The notes: generated by a model not told the origin, from the sequence alone. A DNA stretch of 56,363 nt from Chloroflexota bacterium (GCA_016219275.1 JACRBM010000015.1:1-56363); one strand, 5' to 3'. Shown: positions 15,273 through 23,054, counted from the first letter of the stretch. Numbers and translations: made by a program.

Positions 15273-16034
15273 ATGCGAGAAAATGTAGTGCGCGCGATGC
15301 TCAAACGCGGCGAGTCCGTGTACGGCATGATGATCTCCGAGTTCGACAGCCCGGTGATTCCGGTCATTATGGCAGATGCAGGGCTAGACTTTGTCATTCT
15401 CGACATGGAGCACGGCTCGTTCACGTTGACGAGTGCGTTGCACATTTTGCAAATGGCGCGCCTGGCGAACATTACGCCACTCGTGCGCGTGCCGGATGGG
15501 ATGTACCACGTCATCGCGCCAGTGCTCGATGCGGGCGCGCAAGGCATCGTCGTGCCGCGCGTCGAAACGCGCGAGGTCGCCGAACGTTCCATCGCGGCGA
15601 TGCGCTATCCGCCGCTTGGCGTGCGCGGCATCTACGGCGGTAAGGCGAACAATGATTACCAGCCGGTTAAGTTGATGGAGTACACGCGTCACGCGAACGA
15701 CAACATCCTCGCGATCATTCAAATCGAATCGAAAACCGCGGTCGAACGCGCGGACGAATTGCTCGCGACCCCAGGTCTGGACGGTGTGCTCGTCGGACCC
15801 TGGGACTTGGCATCCTCGCTCGGCATTGACCCAAGCGATGCGATGGTCGAGACGATGGTGCAACGCGCGCTCGATGCAACCAAGCGGCACCACGTCGCGT
15901 GCGGCATTCATGTCGGCGATCCCAGGGTCATCAAGCAGTGGCAAGCGCGCGGGATGACGTTTCTCTCGTGCCTCGGCGATCTCGAAATGTTGCGGAACGC
16001 CGCATACGCGCTGAACAAGGCATTGCGCGGATAA
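15273..16034 (+). CDS. HpcH/HpaI family aldolase
   Basis: 253 aa from the ATG at 15273, which is better spaced from GAGGTGA (15259-15265) than the ATG at 15267. The TIM-barrel aldolase signatures are VILDMEHG near 45, VPRVETREVAE near 95, IQIESKTAVE near 150 with the metal-binding Glu, and GPWDLASSLG near 174 with the Asp. The class II family cleaves 2-keto-3-deoxy-type sugar acids or 4-hydroxy-2-oxo acids to pyruvate and an aldehyde, using a divalent metal in the cytoplasm. It is separated from the cyclase by a repeat-bearing gap and followed by an intrinsic terminator. Confidence 0.88.
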   Translation: MRENVVRAMLKRGESVYGMMISEFDSPVIPVIMADAGLDFVILDMEHGSFTLTSALHILQMARLANITPLVRVPDGMYHVIAPVLDAGAQGIVVPRVETREVAERSIAAMRYPPLGVRGIYGGKANNDYQPVKLMEYTRHANDNILAIIQIESKTAVERADELLATPGLDGVLVGPWDLASSLGIDPSDAMVETMVQRALDATKRHHVACGIHVGDPRVIKQWQARGMTFLSCLGDLEMLRNAAYALNKALRG

Positions 16035-16098
16035 CGCGCGAGGCGATTCGTAGATTCCGGCTCTCGCGCTATCGTCGTCAAGAAAAAGATTGGGAACT

Positions 16099-16150
16099 TT
16101 GGATTTTGTAGGGACGTTCGCGGAGCGTGCAACGGCTCTACAAAATCCAA
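16099..16150. repeat. Perfect 13-bp inverted repeat TTGGATTTTGTAG
   Basis: TTGGATTTTGTAG (16099-16111) and CTACAAAATCCAA (16138-16150) are exact inverse complements around GGACGTTCGCGGAGCGTG. It looks like a foldback dispersed repeat, not a terminator. Confidence 0.75.
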
Positions 16151-16186
16151 TTCTAAAAATAATCCCCAACATCTCGAGAAACAATC

Positions 16187-16218
16187 AGCCCGTCTCGATT
16201 TATCGAGGCGGGCTTTTG
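16187..16218 (+). terminator. Intrinsic terminator after the aldolase gene
   Basis: AGCCCGTCTCGA and TCGAGGCGGGCT form a 12-bp stem (one G-T pair) with a TTTA loop, ending in CTTTTG. It separates the signalling cluster from the convergent sialidase-like gene. Confidence 0.85.
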
Positions 16219-16267
16219 TACGTGAACTTGTCAATCGAAACGGACACAGTCCTACGCGGATGGCATC

Positions 16268-18097
16268 CTAATCATCGTCCCATTCGAATTGGGCAAAGTA
16301 GATGTCTTCTTCGACCGTGTCGTTCAAGCCGCGCGTATCTGCCCACACGACGTATGGTTTGCCTTTGGCATCCGTCGCGACCCACATGTAATCGCCGAGA
16401 AAACCGGCTTCGATGGGGTTGTTTGCAGGAGTGAGATTGGGCATGGAGCCGGTGGTCAGTCTCTTGTACTTGACGGATGGATTGGGAGAGGCGGGGTTCT
16501 TGATCCGCGCGAGCGTGATGTCGTTGCAGCCGGTCGTTTCGCAATTGCCGTACGAACGATCATAGTACGCGGCGTACAGCGTGCGACCATCTGGCGTTAT
16601 CGCGCTCCACGGTTGCCACTGCGCGCTCGCGTTGAACTTGGACTTGGGGGTGATGTTGAACGGCGCGCTCCAGGTCGTGCCGCCATTCGTCGAGTAGGAA
16701 TAGAACACGTCGTTGTCGCAGGGTGGGGTCGCCGTGGAGGCAGAGCCGGTGCATGTTCCGCCCCCGTTGCGAAAGTCGGACCACGAGACGAACAATTTGC
16801 TGTTCTTGTCCACCGACGTCGAAATCGAAGTGAACTCTGGCACGCGATACCCGTTGGGTGGGAGACACTGGCGACCGGCTGGGCAGCCCGCCGCGCTCGG
16901 ACCCGTCGGGTGATTATCAATCAAATCTCCCACTTTGACTGGCGCGCTCCAACTTGCCGCGAGCGCGCAATTCGCGGCAGCCGGACATTTGACGAACAAG
17001 ACTTGATTGACACCGACGAGCGGTGTGTTCGCGTTGCCGAACGCGACATAGATCGTTCCGTCCGGACCGACGATGGGATGCGATCCTTGATCCTGGTCGC
17101 ATTGGTTGGGTTGACCGGTCGTGCCGCTGCCGACGGTGCAGGCGGTGGTGTTTTTCCCACTGATCTCGACTCCGGGCGACCAGGTCGCGCCGCCATTGGT
17201 AGATTGGCTAAAGTAGATCGGACTATTCGTCGCGGTAAAGCGCGTCCAGGTTGCGTAGACATTGTTTTTCTTCGGACTGGATGCGTTGGCATCCGCGACG
17301 ATGTACTCTTTGTCGTGAAAGACATTCGGGTTATTGTCGTTCGCGACGACTCCTACCGGCGTATCGCGGTAGGTCTGGAACGACAGACTCGCGTCGGGCG
17401 AATGATAGAACGCACCGCCAATGCCGGCATTCGACTTGACGACGACGAATGCGCTTGCGGCTGAGTTGATGTCGAACAAAATTCCGCCGACGTAGGCGTT
17501 GCCGTTCGCGTCGAAGGTGGCAGTCGGATCACTGCACGCATCCGCGGTGTGCCCGTCCGCTAGGATGAATTGCCAGAAGGGTGGGACTTGATCGCCCCAG
17601 GTTCGTCCGCCATCAAACGACCAGTCGTAGCCGCAGTGGTTGAAACCGATGCGGCTATCATTCTGACCGGCGATGAGGTTGCGCGGATTCGTTGGGTTGA
17701 TCGCGATCACCTCTTCCGCTTGCCGGCGAAGCGAACAGTCTTGATTGACGCGGATGTTGAGCAAACCATCCGGTCCCTTGAAGACATTCTGGCATCCTTG
17801 CGTGCCGGAACTCGACAAGTTCTTGGGGCGCTTGTCGTCATGACCCTGGGCTTTCGCTTCCGCGGCGCGCTTTGCCAATTCGCCGGACGCTTCGAGCACA
17901 GCATACATCGTGCCAGACGATATACGCATTTCGTGTTTGCTGGTCTTGATTTCGCCGCGTTCAATTTGCAGTTGCCGCGCAAGAATTTTGTTGGCGGGTC
18001 CCTGAGATTGGGCGGTGGGCGCCGTGTCCGGCATGGCGACGAACACCAAGAACATCATCGCCGACAGCATGACTGCCAGCGCTATTTTGGTTCGCAT
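16268..18097 (-). CDS. Secreted BNR-repeat (sialidase-fold) protein
   Basis: 609 aa from the ATG at 18097, chosen for the AAGGAGGAGC ribosome site just upstream. The N-terminus RTKIALAVMLSAMMFLVFVA is a signal peptide ending near AQS (~30). Asp-box/BNR motifs WSFDGGRTWG, STNGGATWS and STNGGTTWSAP mark a beta-propeller of the exo-sialidase superfamily. Several Cys in the propeller suggest disulfides, as expected outside the cell. The C-terminus contains YVVWADTRGLND, frequent in these secreted propellers. Catalytic sialidase residues cannot be confirmed, so it may bind or cleave glycans or be a non-enzymatic propeller. It is transcribed alone, towards the aldolase operon. Confidence 0.85.
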   Translation of the reverse strand: MRTKIALAVMLSAMMFLVFVAMPDTAPTAQSQGPANKILARQLQIERGEIKTSKHEMRISSGTMYAVLEASGELAKRAAEAKAQGHDDKRPKNLSSSGTQGCQNVFKGPDGLLNIRVNQDCSLRRQAEEVIAINPTNPRNLIAGQNDSRIGFNHCGYDWSFDGGRTWGDQVPPFWQFILADGHTADACSDPTATFDANGNAYVGGILFDINSAASAFVVVKSNAGIGGAFYHSPDASLSFQTYRDTPVGVVANDNNPNVFHDKEYIVADANASSPKKNNVYATWTRFTATNSPIYFSQSTNGGATWSPGVEISGKNTTACTVGSGTTGQPNQCDQDQGSHPIVGPDGTIYVAFGNANTPLVGVNQVLFVKCPAAANCALAASWSAPVKVGDLIDNHPTGPSAAGCPAGRQCLPPNGYRVPEFTSISTSVDKNSKLFVSWSDFRNGGGTCTGSASTATPPCDNDVFYSYSTNGGTTWSAPFNITPKSKFNASAQWQPWSAITPDGRTLYAAYYDRSYGNCETTGCNDITLARIKNPASPNPSVKYKRLTTGSMPNLTPANNPIEAGFLGDYMWVATDAKGKPYVVWADTRGLNDTVEEDIYFAQFEWDDD

Positions 18098-18324
18098 GTT
18101 GCTCCTCCTTCCAGGATTTGTGAATAACATGGGCAATTTTCAGTCACGCGATAAATAGATATTTTTCGCTATCCGCCTCCGAGATAGAACCACATCAAAT
18201 CGTGGAGTTGGCTTGCTCATCTTTTTAGCCACAGAAAATTTCCGTGTGTTTCTGTGTGGCGCGAAGCGTATGGCAGAATGGATGTCCACGATTCGGTAGG
18301 GGGCTACACTGCCTCCTTTCTGCC

Positions 18325-18362
18325 AAACAAAAAGAAGAGTCTACCTAGAAATGGACTCTTCT
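18325..18362 (-). terminator. Minus-strand intrinsic terminator
   Basis: Read on the minus strand, AGAAGAGTC and GACTCTTCT form a perfect 9-bp stem around a 12-nt loop, followed by TTTTGTTT. No annotated minus-strand gene ends here. Confidence 0.65.
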
Positions 18363-18544
18363 ATCTGATTGGAACGATTGAATTGAATAGGAATGCAAAA
18401 CAGAAAACAACGCACGCGCCAAACGAGCTGCGTAAGTTTCCGCACGGATACACACGAACAGAGCACTCAGTTAGGACGTGTATCACGATAACTCCGCTGT
18501 CATCACGGGAGACATGCTCACTCATCAAGCATGCCAAGAATATA
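18325..18544 (-). ncRNA. Candidate small RNA or attenuated leader
   Basis: The unit runs from a likely minus-strand start near 18544 to an intrinsic terminator at 18362-18325, about 220 nt. It can form CATGCT/AGCATG and GATACAC/GTGTATC hairpins. It has no ORF above about ten codons. It could be a stand-alone small RNA or the prematurely terminated leader of the sialidase-like gene, whose ATG is ~230 nt past the terminator. No known RNA family is recognised. Confidence 0.35.
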
Positions 18545-18550
18545 GCGGCG

Positions 18551-18578
18551 ATTATAGCGAAAACGTGTCATTCGTCAA
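18551..18578 (-). promoter_or_regulatory. Minus-strand promoter TTGACG-N16-TATAAT
   Basis: Read on the minus strand, TTGACG (18578-18573) and a perfect TATAAT (18556-18551) are 16 bp apart. It drives the unit that ends at the terminator at 18325-18362. Confidence 0.6.
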
Positions 18579-18610
18579 TGCCCCATTGTTCTAAAAATCG
18601 CAAGGGGAAC

Positions 18611-18638
18611 TTGCCAAGCCGGATAGCGTCATTATAAT
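18611..18638 (+). promoter_or_regulatory. Promoter TTGCCA-N16-TATAAT
   Basis: TTGCCA (18611-18616) and TATAAT (18633-18638) are 16 bp apart. The start point would be near 18645, leaving only a very short leader with the GGAGG of the lipoprotein gene. Confidence 0.6.
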
Positions 18639-18655
18639 CAGACACGGAGGTGAAA

Positions 18656-19354
18656 ATGAAACCTTTTCCATTCCTGGTTGTCCTGGCATTCGGCGCGATC
18701 ATCGGATGTTCGGCGCAACCAACTATTGTGCCGTTGGCTAAAATCGAAACGCCCATGGTGTTGAAAATATCTACGGATGTACCGACCACAAGCGCGCCAA
18801 CCGTTGCTTCTGCTCCGAAGAGTCCTAGCCCCAGTTTGACCGCACCATCCACACCATCGCGTCTCACGCCCCCGGCAACCACAATTCCCAGCCCCGGACT
18901 TACCCAGACGCCGCCTGCTGCAACGGGCGTTCCGGCGACTCAAACCCAGGCAAGTGCTCTGCCTAGTGGAACAACGAAAACATACTCGAATGCTAAACTG
19001 GGGATCACGCTCGATTATCCGGGCGATTGGTCGGTAACTGAGTCGGCGAACGGCGCAAAATTCACATCGCCGCGCGGCGAGACGATTGACCTGGGATTGG
19101 TGGACACACACAACCAGTTGCCCGAAGATTTTCTGATCGAGACACAACTACCGAATATGCGTTGTCTCAACAGCACCAATTTACATGGCGTCACGATTCG
19201 CAATTGTTTGGATACGGTGTCGTTCAGTTACACTGCGCATCTGATTCTCAAACTGCCGAACGGCGTAACGCGCCTCGTCGTGATTTACATGCGCGCCAAA
19301 TCCCCCAATCCAGTCTTTGACGCGATGATTGCCTCCGCGCGGATCACACCCTAG
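18656..19354 (+). CDS. Lipoprotein with Thr/Pro linker and PsbP/photosystem-like fold
   Basis: 232 aa from the ATG at 18656, with GGAGG at 18646-18650; the in-frame GTG at 18650 lies inside the ribosome site. The signal peptide ends in a lipobox AIIGC with Cys18, so the protein is anchored to the outer face of the membrane. A Thr/Pro/Ser-rich linker spans ~25-105. The C-terminal ~125 residues begin SNAKLGITLDYPGDWSV, the opening strand of PsbP-like domains (the YPxxW type). Ligand and role are unknown. It has its own promoter and is followed by a perfect hairpin. Confidence 0.75.
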   Translation: MKPFPFLVVLAFGAIIGCSAQPTIVPLAKIETPMVLKISTDVPTTSAPTVASAPKSPSPSLTAPSTPSRLTPPATTIPSPGLTQTPPAATGVPATQTQASALPSGTTKTYSNAKLGITLDYPGDWSVTESANGAKFTSPRGETIDLGLVDTHNQLPEDFLIETQLPNMRCLNSTNLHGVTIRNCLDTVSFSYTAHLILKLPNGVTRLVVIYMRAKSPNPVFDAMIASARITP

Positions 19355-19363
19355 AGCAGGGCG

Positions 19364-19403
19364 TTCAGATTCCCAAAGTTTTTGGAAACTTTGGGAATCT
19401 GAA
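19364..19403. repeat. Perfect 18-bp hairpin after the lipoprotein gene
   Basis: TTCAGATTCCCAAAGTTT (19364-19381) pairs perfectly with AAACTTTGGGAATCTGAA (19386-19403) around TTGG. There is no T-run, so it is probably a dispersed foldback repeat, although it could act as a transcript end or processing signal. Its right arm may overlap a weak promoter (TTGGGA 19391, TATAAA 19413) for the methyltransferase. Confidence 0.75.
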
Positions 19404-19451
19404 TAGCGCAACTATAAACTCAAGTGGAATTCGTCCTAAATGAAAGGAACC

Positions 19452-20243
19452 ATGCCCAGTCTCGTCTTCGACCAAGCCGTTTCGTTCTACGACAAAACGC
19501 GCGCCGATCCTGAATGGGTTGCGAACGCGATTACCGATTCGCTCATCAAACTAGGCGAGATCACAACCAGGTCACGCGTGCTGGAAATTGGTATCGGCAC
19601 GGGACGCATTGCGTTGCCGGCGCTTGGACGCGGCATCCCCATCACCGGGATTGATCTGTCGCGCGCGATGATGGCAGAGTTGGAGAAAAAGATCGCGGGG
19701 CAGAATCATCGCGTCGCGCTTGTGCAAGCGGACGCGAACGGGTTGCCGTTTCGCGATGCCGCGTTCGATTGTGCGTACGCGGTGCACGTCTATCACGTCG
19801 TCGCGAATTGGCAGCGCGCATTGCGTGACGCGTGGCGCGTCGTCAAGCCAGGCGGTCATTTGCTCGTCAATTATCACGATCACGAACCGCGCGCAGTGTT
19901 CAGTCGGATGCGCGCCAAACTTGCTGAGATGGCGCGCGCCGCCGGTGTCGAGACGCGCCGACCGGGCGCGCAATCGTCGGACGAACTGCGCGATGAATTG
20001 AATCAATTCACCAAAACGCGCGTCGTCGAAATCGCGCGCTGGCATGAGACGGTTGTGCCGGCGCAAATGATTCAAGGTCTTGCCGCGAAAAGCGTGTCCG
20101 AGACCTGGCTCATTCCCGATGATTTGCTCGCGCGACTCATCCCGCGTGTACGCGCGTGGGCGCAAGCCGAGTTGGGTGATCTATCGAACGAAATCATCGA
20201 ACATGAAAAATTCGTCTGGATCATTTCGCAAAAACTGGGCTGA
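19452..20243 (+). CDS. Class I SAM-dependent methyltransferase
   Basis: 263 aa from the ATG at 19452, with AAAGGA at 19443-19448; the ATG at 19440 would lie upstream of this site. Rossmann-fold motif I is VLEIGIGTGRIALP (~40-53), the acidic motif II is ITGIDLSRAMM, motif III is VQADANGLPFRDAAFDCAY, and WRVVKPGGHLLV is the post-motif strand. This is the UbiE/Methyltransf_11 layout. The N-terminal FDQAVSFYDKTR segment is also typical. The substrate is unknown, and nothing in the neighbourhood indicates one. Confidence 0.85.
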   Translation: MPSLVFDQAVSFYDKTRADPEWVANAITDSLIKLGEITTRSRVLEIGIGTGRIALPALGRGIPITGIDLSRAMMAELEKKIAGQNHRVALVQADANGLPFRDAAFDCAYAVHVYHVVANWQRALRDAWRVVKPGGHLLVNYHDHEPRAVFSRMRAKLAEMARAAGVETRRPGAQSSDELRDELNQFTKTRVVEIARWHETVVPAQMIQGLAAKSVSETWLIPDDLLARLIPRVRAWAQAELGDLSNEIIEHEKFVWIISQKLG

Positions 20244-20265
20244 GGCAATGGGTCGCCAAACCCCC

Positions 20266-20294
20266 TTGACCAATCATTTGATCGCAATTAAAAT
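20266..20294 (+). promoter_or_regulatory. Promoter TTGACC-N17-TAAAAT
   Basis: TTGACC (20266-20271) and TAAAAT (20289-20294) have ideal 17-bp spacing. It sits between the methyltransferase stop and the exported protein at 20345. Confidence 0.6.
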
Positions 20295-20344
20295 TCGAGC
20301 GTGTGATTCTTCAGGCATCAGCCCTGACTAGATTGAAAATGTGA

Positions 20345-21370
20345 ATGGCTGACAACCGCCGATCTTCAACTGGTTTGATTGTTCTCGCGGTATTCATCAT
20401 CGCGCTAGGCGTGTTTCTCTGGGCATTGTTCAACTTTCTCGGCTCAGTGAATCGCGCTGAAACTGCATCGGTTACAACCACAACGCCGACCGTGGGCACA
20501 ACCTTTACGCCGATTTCGCGCGCAACCGACACGCCGATCGCGCCCACGGCAACGCCTACGCGCGTTCAACCCTCGCCCACCGCGATTCTACCTACGGCAA
20601 CGTCCACACGCGCCGCGCCATCGCCCACCGCGACCGCGCCGCGCGTAGCGCCATCCCCGACTTTAATTGCCCCTGCGCCAGTGGCGCTCACCAAGCAGAC
20701 GTACAGTACATTGACGATTCAATCTGCGGTGACGGATCGCCCCGCGGCATCGCATGCTGATCTCAATTTGAAATTGCGTGGCTTTGCGCCGTTCAAATCG
20801 GATCTCGAATTGATGGACTTGGAGGGCGCGACCGATGGTGCTGCGCCGCAGTTATCGAGTCTCTTGACCGGTAGCCGCGATCCGGTGGTCAAGGCAGTTT
20901 ATCGCGTCAATAACTGGGATTGGGGTTGCAATTGCAAAGCCAAACCGATTGACGATCCCGATGTGACGTTAGTCGGATTTGGAGTTACACCTGGGGAACC
21001 GATTCACGTACCGCACGCTAACATTGACATCGGTAACAAGAATCAAGTCATGGTGTTGTATGCCGACGCGGACAGCATCACGCTCGTTTATACGCGCAAT
21101 GACAATGTGACCCAGGGTTACATCGTGCACGTTGCGGGCGTCGCAATTGAGCCCGACCTGCTTGCGCTATATCAGCAGTTGAACAGTGCGGGACGCGCGT
21201 CATTGCCCGCGCTCAAGGAATACCAGGTGTTGGGCGTCGCGCCGACCAACGAAATCAGGATTGCGGTACGCGATACCGGCGCCTTTATGGATCCACGGTC
21301 GCGCAAGGATTGGTGGCGCGACAAACCCAAGCCACAATTGCCGCCGAGTATGATGAAACCCCGTCCCTAG
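20345..21370 (+). CDS. Signal-anchored exported protein with Thr/Pro linker, unknown
   Basis: 341 aa. One membrane helix (residues ~10-33, TGLIVLAVFIIALGVFLWAL) anchors the protein. Residues ~40-120 are a Thr/Pro/Ala repeat linker (ATPTR, SPTAI types). The C-terminal ~220 residues are globular, with VNNWDWGCNCKAKPIDDPD, YTRNDNVTQGY and MDPRSRKDWW as distinctive strings. Similar sequences are, to my recollection, found in other Chloroflexota proteins of unknown function; no enzyme motif is recognised. The two close Cys (GCNC) could bind metal or form a disulfide. It has its own promoter and a strong terminator, so it is a single-gene unit. Confidence 0.75.
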   Translation: MADNRRSSTGLIVLAVFIIALGVFLWALFNFLGSVNRAETASVTTTTPTVGTTFTPISRATDTPIAPTATPTRVQPSPTAILPTATSTRAAPSPTATAPRVAPSPTLIAPAPVALTKQTYSTLTIQSAVTDRPAASHADLNLKLRGFAPFKSDLELMDLEGATDGAAPQLSSLLTGSRDPVVKAVYRVNNWDWGCNCKAKPIDDPDVTLVGFGVTPGEPIHVPHANIDIGNKNQVMVLYADADSITLVYTRNDNVTQGYIVHVAGVAIEPDLLALYQQLNSAGRASLPALKEYQVLGVAPTNEIRIAVRDTGAFMDPRSRKDWWRDKPKPQLPPSMMKPRP

Positions 21371-21397
21371 CGCGGCGAAAGAAATGTATGCCGAATT

Positions 21398-21432
21398 CGC
21401 GGCGCATCCAGAATGATGCGCCGCGTTTTTTT
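21398..21432 (+). terminator. Strong intrinsic terminator
   Basis: CGCGGCGCATC (21398-21408) and GATGCGCCGCG (21415-21425) form a perfect 11-bp stem with a 6-nt loop, followed by seven T. Confidence 0.92.
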
Positions 21433-21441
21433 ATCTGCTTT

Positions 21442-21579
21442 GTAACTACTCAGCCATCGTTCCTTTATCCGCGAATTACGCGAATCTTCGCAATTTTTTT
21501 CTTCTTATTCGCGCAATTCGCGTTATTCGCGGATAAATTTGTTTTCATCGGCGTAAATGTGGGTTGGCTGAGTAGTTAC
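21442..21579. mobile_element. MITE-like element, copy 2, with 8-bp target duplication
   Basis: The 138-bp element has perfect 15-bp terminal inverted repeats, GTAACTACTCAGCCA (21442-21456) and TGGCTGAGTAGTTAC (21565-21579). TCTGCTTT occurs immediately on both sides (21434-21441, 21580-21587), an exact 8-bp target duplication. Inside, TTTATCCGCGAAT and ATTCGCGGATAAA form a second nested inverted repeat. It has no ORF, so it would need a transposase in trans. The ends match those of the element at 6692-6811. Confidence 0.92.
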
Positions 21580-21591
21580 TCTGCTTTGAAC

Positions 21592-21621
21592 TGTCCTTGC
21601 GAGCGAAGCGACGCAATGACA
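21592..21621. repeat. 30-bp foldback related to the TGTCATTGCGAG repeats
   Basis: TGTCCTTGCGAG and CGACGCAATGACA surround CGAAG. It is an internally shortened relative of the repeats at 6345-6423 and 6457-6550. Confidence 0.7.
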
Positions 21622-21665
21622 CCCTTGTACGTGATCGCCAGTTTTTTGTCCTTGACAAGGTGTGT

Positions 21666-21693
21666 TATAATTGTACTAGTTGAAATAGTACAA
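21666..21693 (+). promoter_or_regulatory. -10 box and operator of the GntR/YtrA-like gene
   Basis: TATAAT at 21666-21671 overlaps a perfect inverted repeat TTGTACTA-N7-TAGTACAA (21671-21693). A TTGACA at 21652 is too close to pair with the TATAAT. The operator sits at the expected transcription start, 17 bp before the ATG, so the regulator very likely represses its own operon. Confidence 0.75.
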
Positions 21694-21709
21694 TTCCGAA
21701 AGGCGGGCA

Positions 21710-22105
21710 ATGGAACTGCGAATTGACCCGGACAGCGCGGTACCGATCTACTTGCAGGTCGTCCATTCGATCAAGCATCAAGTGGCGACGGGAAAGCTAA
21801 AGCCCGGCGAGCAACTGCCGACGGTGCGCGAACTCGCGACGAACTTGCGGATCAATCCGAATACGGTTGCGCGCGCGTACGATTTGCTCGACAGCGATAG
21901 CGTGATCACCACCCAACAGGGGCGCGGCACGTATGTGCGCGAAAAACCGGACAGCGTGCACTTGTCGCGCGTGCGGCAGGAACAGTTGAAAGCGCTGATG
22001 GACGGCGCGGTTGGCAAGGCGTTGAGTTTGGGGTACACGCTCGACGAAGTTCGTGAATCGTTCGACGCGCAAATCACGCGTTGGGCGCGCATCAAAAAAG
22101 CATAG
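21710..22105 (+). CDS. GntR-family regulator, YtrA subfamily
   Basis: 131 aa with AAAGGCGGG before the ATG. Residues ~10-75 are the GntR winged helix-turn-helix: VPIYLQVVHSIKHQVATGKL, QLPTVRELATNLRINPNTVA as the recognition region, and TTQQGRGTYV as the wing. The short ~55-residue helical C-terminus without a ligand domain is typical of the YtrA subfamily, which controls ABC exporters and membrane stress genes. It begins a run of membrane-protein genes (slipin, SdpI-like, DUF4870), with an ABC-2 exporter beyond a terminator. The perfect operator upstream implies autoregulation. Confidence 0.9.
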   Translation: MELRIDPDSAVPIYLQVVHSIKHQVATGKLKPGEQLPTVRELATNLRINPNTVARAYDLLDSDSVITTQQGRGTYVREKPDSVHLSRVRQEQLKALMDGAVGKALSLGYTLDEVRESFDAQITRWARIKKA

Positions 22106-22117
22106 GAGGAATTCAAA

Positions 22118-23053
22118 ATGGCAAACAAGACAGATTTGATCAAACGCACGCGTTCGCTCGCCGAACTGCGGCAAACCAACCCAGTCGCGGGCGCGTTATT
22201 CACCGTGATTCTCTTGATCGGCGTCGCGGCGAGCGCGCTCACCGGGGAATTCGCGCGGAACCAAGCGCCGATTTGGATGTTGCTCGCGCTCGTCGTCGGC
22301 GTGTACTTTTTATTCGCGCTCAAGATCGCGAATCAATGGGAACGCGCCATCGTTCTCCGCTTTGGTAAATTCAAGCGACTTGCGGGTCCGGGCATGTTCT
22401 GGATCGTACCGATCGTCGAAACCGCGCCGACCTGGGTGGATCAACGCGTGATGGTAACGCCGTTCAAAGCGGAACGCACACTCACGCGCGACACGGTGCC
22501 GGTGGATGTGGACGCTGTCCTGTTCTGGATTGTGTGGGACGCGCAAAAAGCCGCGCTCGAAGTGGAAAATTATCGCGACGCGATTTCGTGGGCGGCGCAG
22601 ACCGCGTTGCGCGACATTATCGGCAAGATGATGCTCGCGGATATTCTCGTCGGGCGCGAAAAGATTGACGCGGAATTGCAGACGATCATTGATCAACGCA
22701 CGACGCCCTGGGGCGTGACCGTCCAATCGGTCGAGATTCGCGATGTCATCATTCCGCAAGAGCTTGAAGACGCGATGAGTCGCCAAGCGCAAGCAGAACG
22801 CGAGCGCCAGGCGCGCGTGATCCTCGGCGAATCGGAAAAACAGATCGCGGCGAGTTTCGCGGACGCGGCGCAGGCGTACTCGGGCAATCCGACTGCGTTG
22901 CATTTGCGCGCGATGAATATGCTGTTCGAAGGACTGAAAGAAAAAGGCGCGCTCGTGATCGTGCCGAGTAGCGCGGTGGATACGATGAATCTCGGTGGGT
23001 TGAGCGGATTGACGGCGCTCGCGCAAAACGCGTCCAAAGAAGTGCGAGGATGA
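22118..23053 (+). CDS. Slipin (SPFH/band 7 protein)
   Basis: 311 aa, with GGAGG 12 nt after the regulator gene. Two N-terminal helices (~25-42, 50-68) are followed by the SPFH domain: ANQWERAIVLRFGKFKRLAGPGMFWIVP opens it and LRDIIGKMMLADILVGREKI is the conserved core. The C-terminal QAQAERERQARVILGESEKQ is the usual coiled coil, followed by a short tail. Slipins form membrane microdomain scaffolds, often paired with an NfeD protease-partner gene; none is present here. Co-transcription with a YtrA-type repressor suggests induction by envelope stress (inference). Confidence 0.9.
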   Translation: MANKTDLIKRTRSLAELRQTNPVAGALFTVILLIGVAASALTGEFARNQAPIWMLLALVVGVYFLFALKIANQWERAIVLRFGKFKRLAGPGMFWIVPIVETAPTWVDQRVMVTPFKAERTLTRDTVPVDVDAVLFWIVWDAQKAALEVENYRDAISWAAQTALRDIIGKMMLADILVGREKIDAELQTIIDQRTTPWGVTVQSVEIRDVIIPQELEDAMSRQAQAERERQARVILGESEKQIAASFADAAQAYSGNPTALHLRAMNMLFEGLKEKGALVIVPSSAVDTMNLGGLSGLTALAQNASKEVRG

Positions 23054-23054
23054 C

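Larger units (their letters stand above)
18098..18655. other. 558-bp divergent intergenic region
   Basis: The stretch is more AT-rich than its neighbours and has no convincing ORF. It holds a CCACAGAAA/TTTCTGTGTGG inverted repeat (18229-18259), a minus-strand terminator (18325-18362), a minus-strand promoter (18551-18578) and a plus-strand promoter for the lipoprotein gene (18611-18638). The minus-strand promoter and terminator delimit a ~220-nt transcript upstream of the sialidase-like gene. Confidence 0.7.
21371..21709. other. 339-bp gap: terminator, MITE-like element, short repeat, operator
   Basis: No gene is seen. The gap holds a terminator (21398-21432), an 8-bp duplication flanking a 138-bp MITE-like element (21434-21587), a 30-bp foldback (21592-21621), and the promoter/operator of the GntR gene (21647-21693). 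Confidence 0.85.

Noticed and set aside
18325-18544. 6S RNA
   Set aside because: The length is suitable, but the ends do not pair and no long interrupted duplex with a central bubble is visible.
18254-18637. 127-aa plus-strand ORF in the divergent gap
   Set aside because: Composition is unlike the other genes, there is no ribosome site or domain, and it overlaps a promoter and a terminator on the other strand.
21652-21671. TTGACA (21652) plus TATAAT (21666) as one promoter
   Set aside because: Only 8 bp separate them, too short for a sigma-70 promoter; the TATAAT must use another or weak -35.
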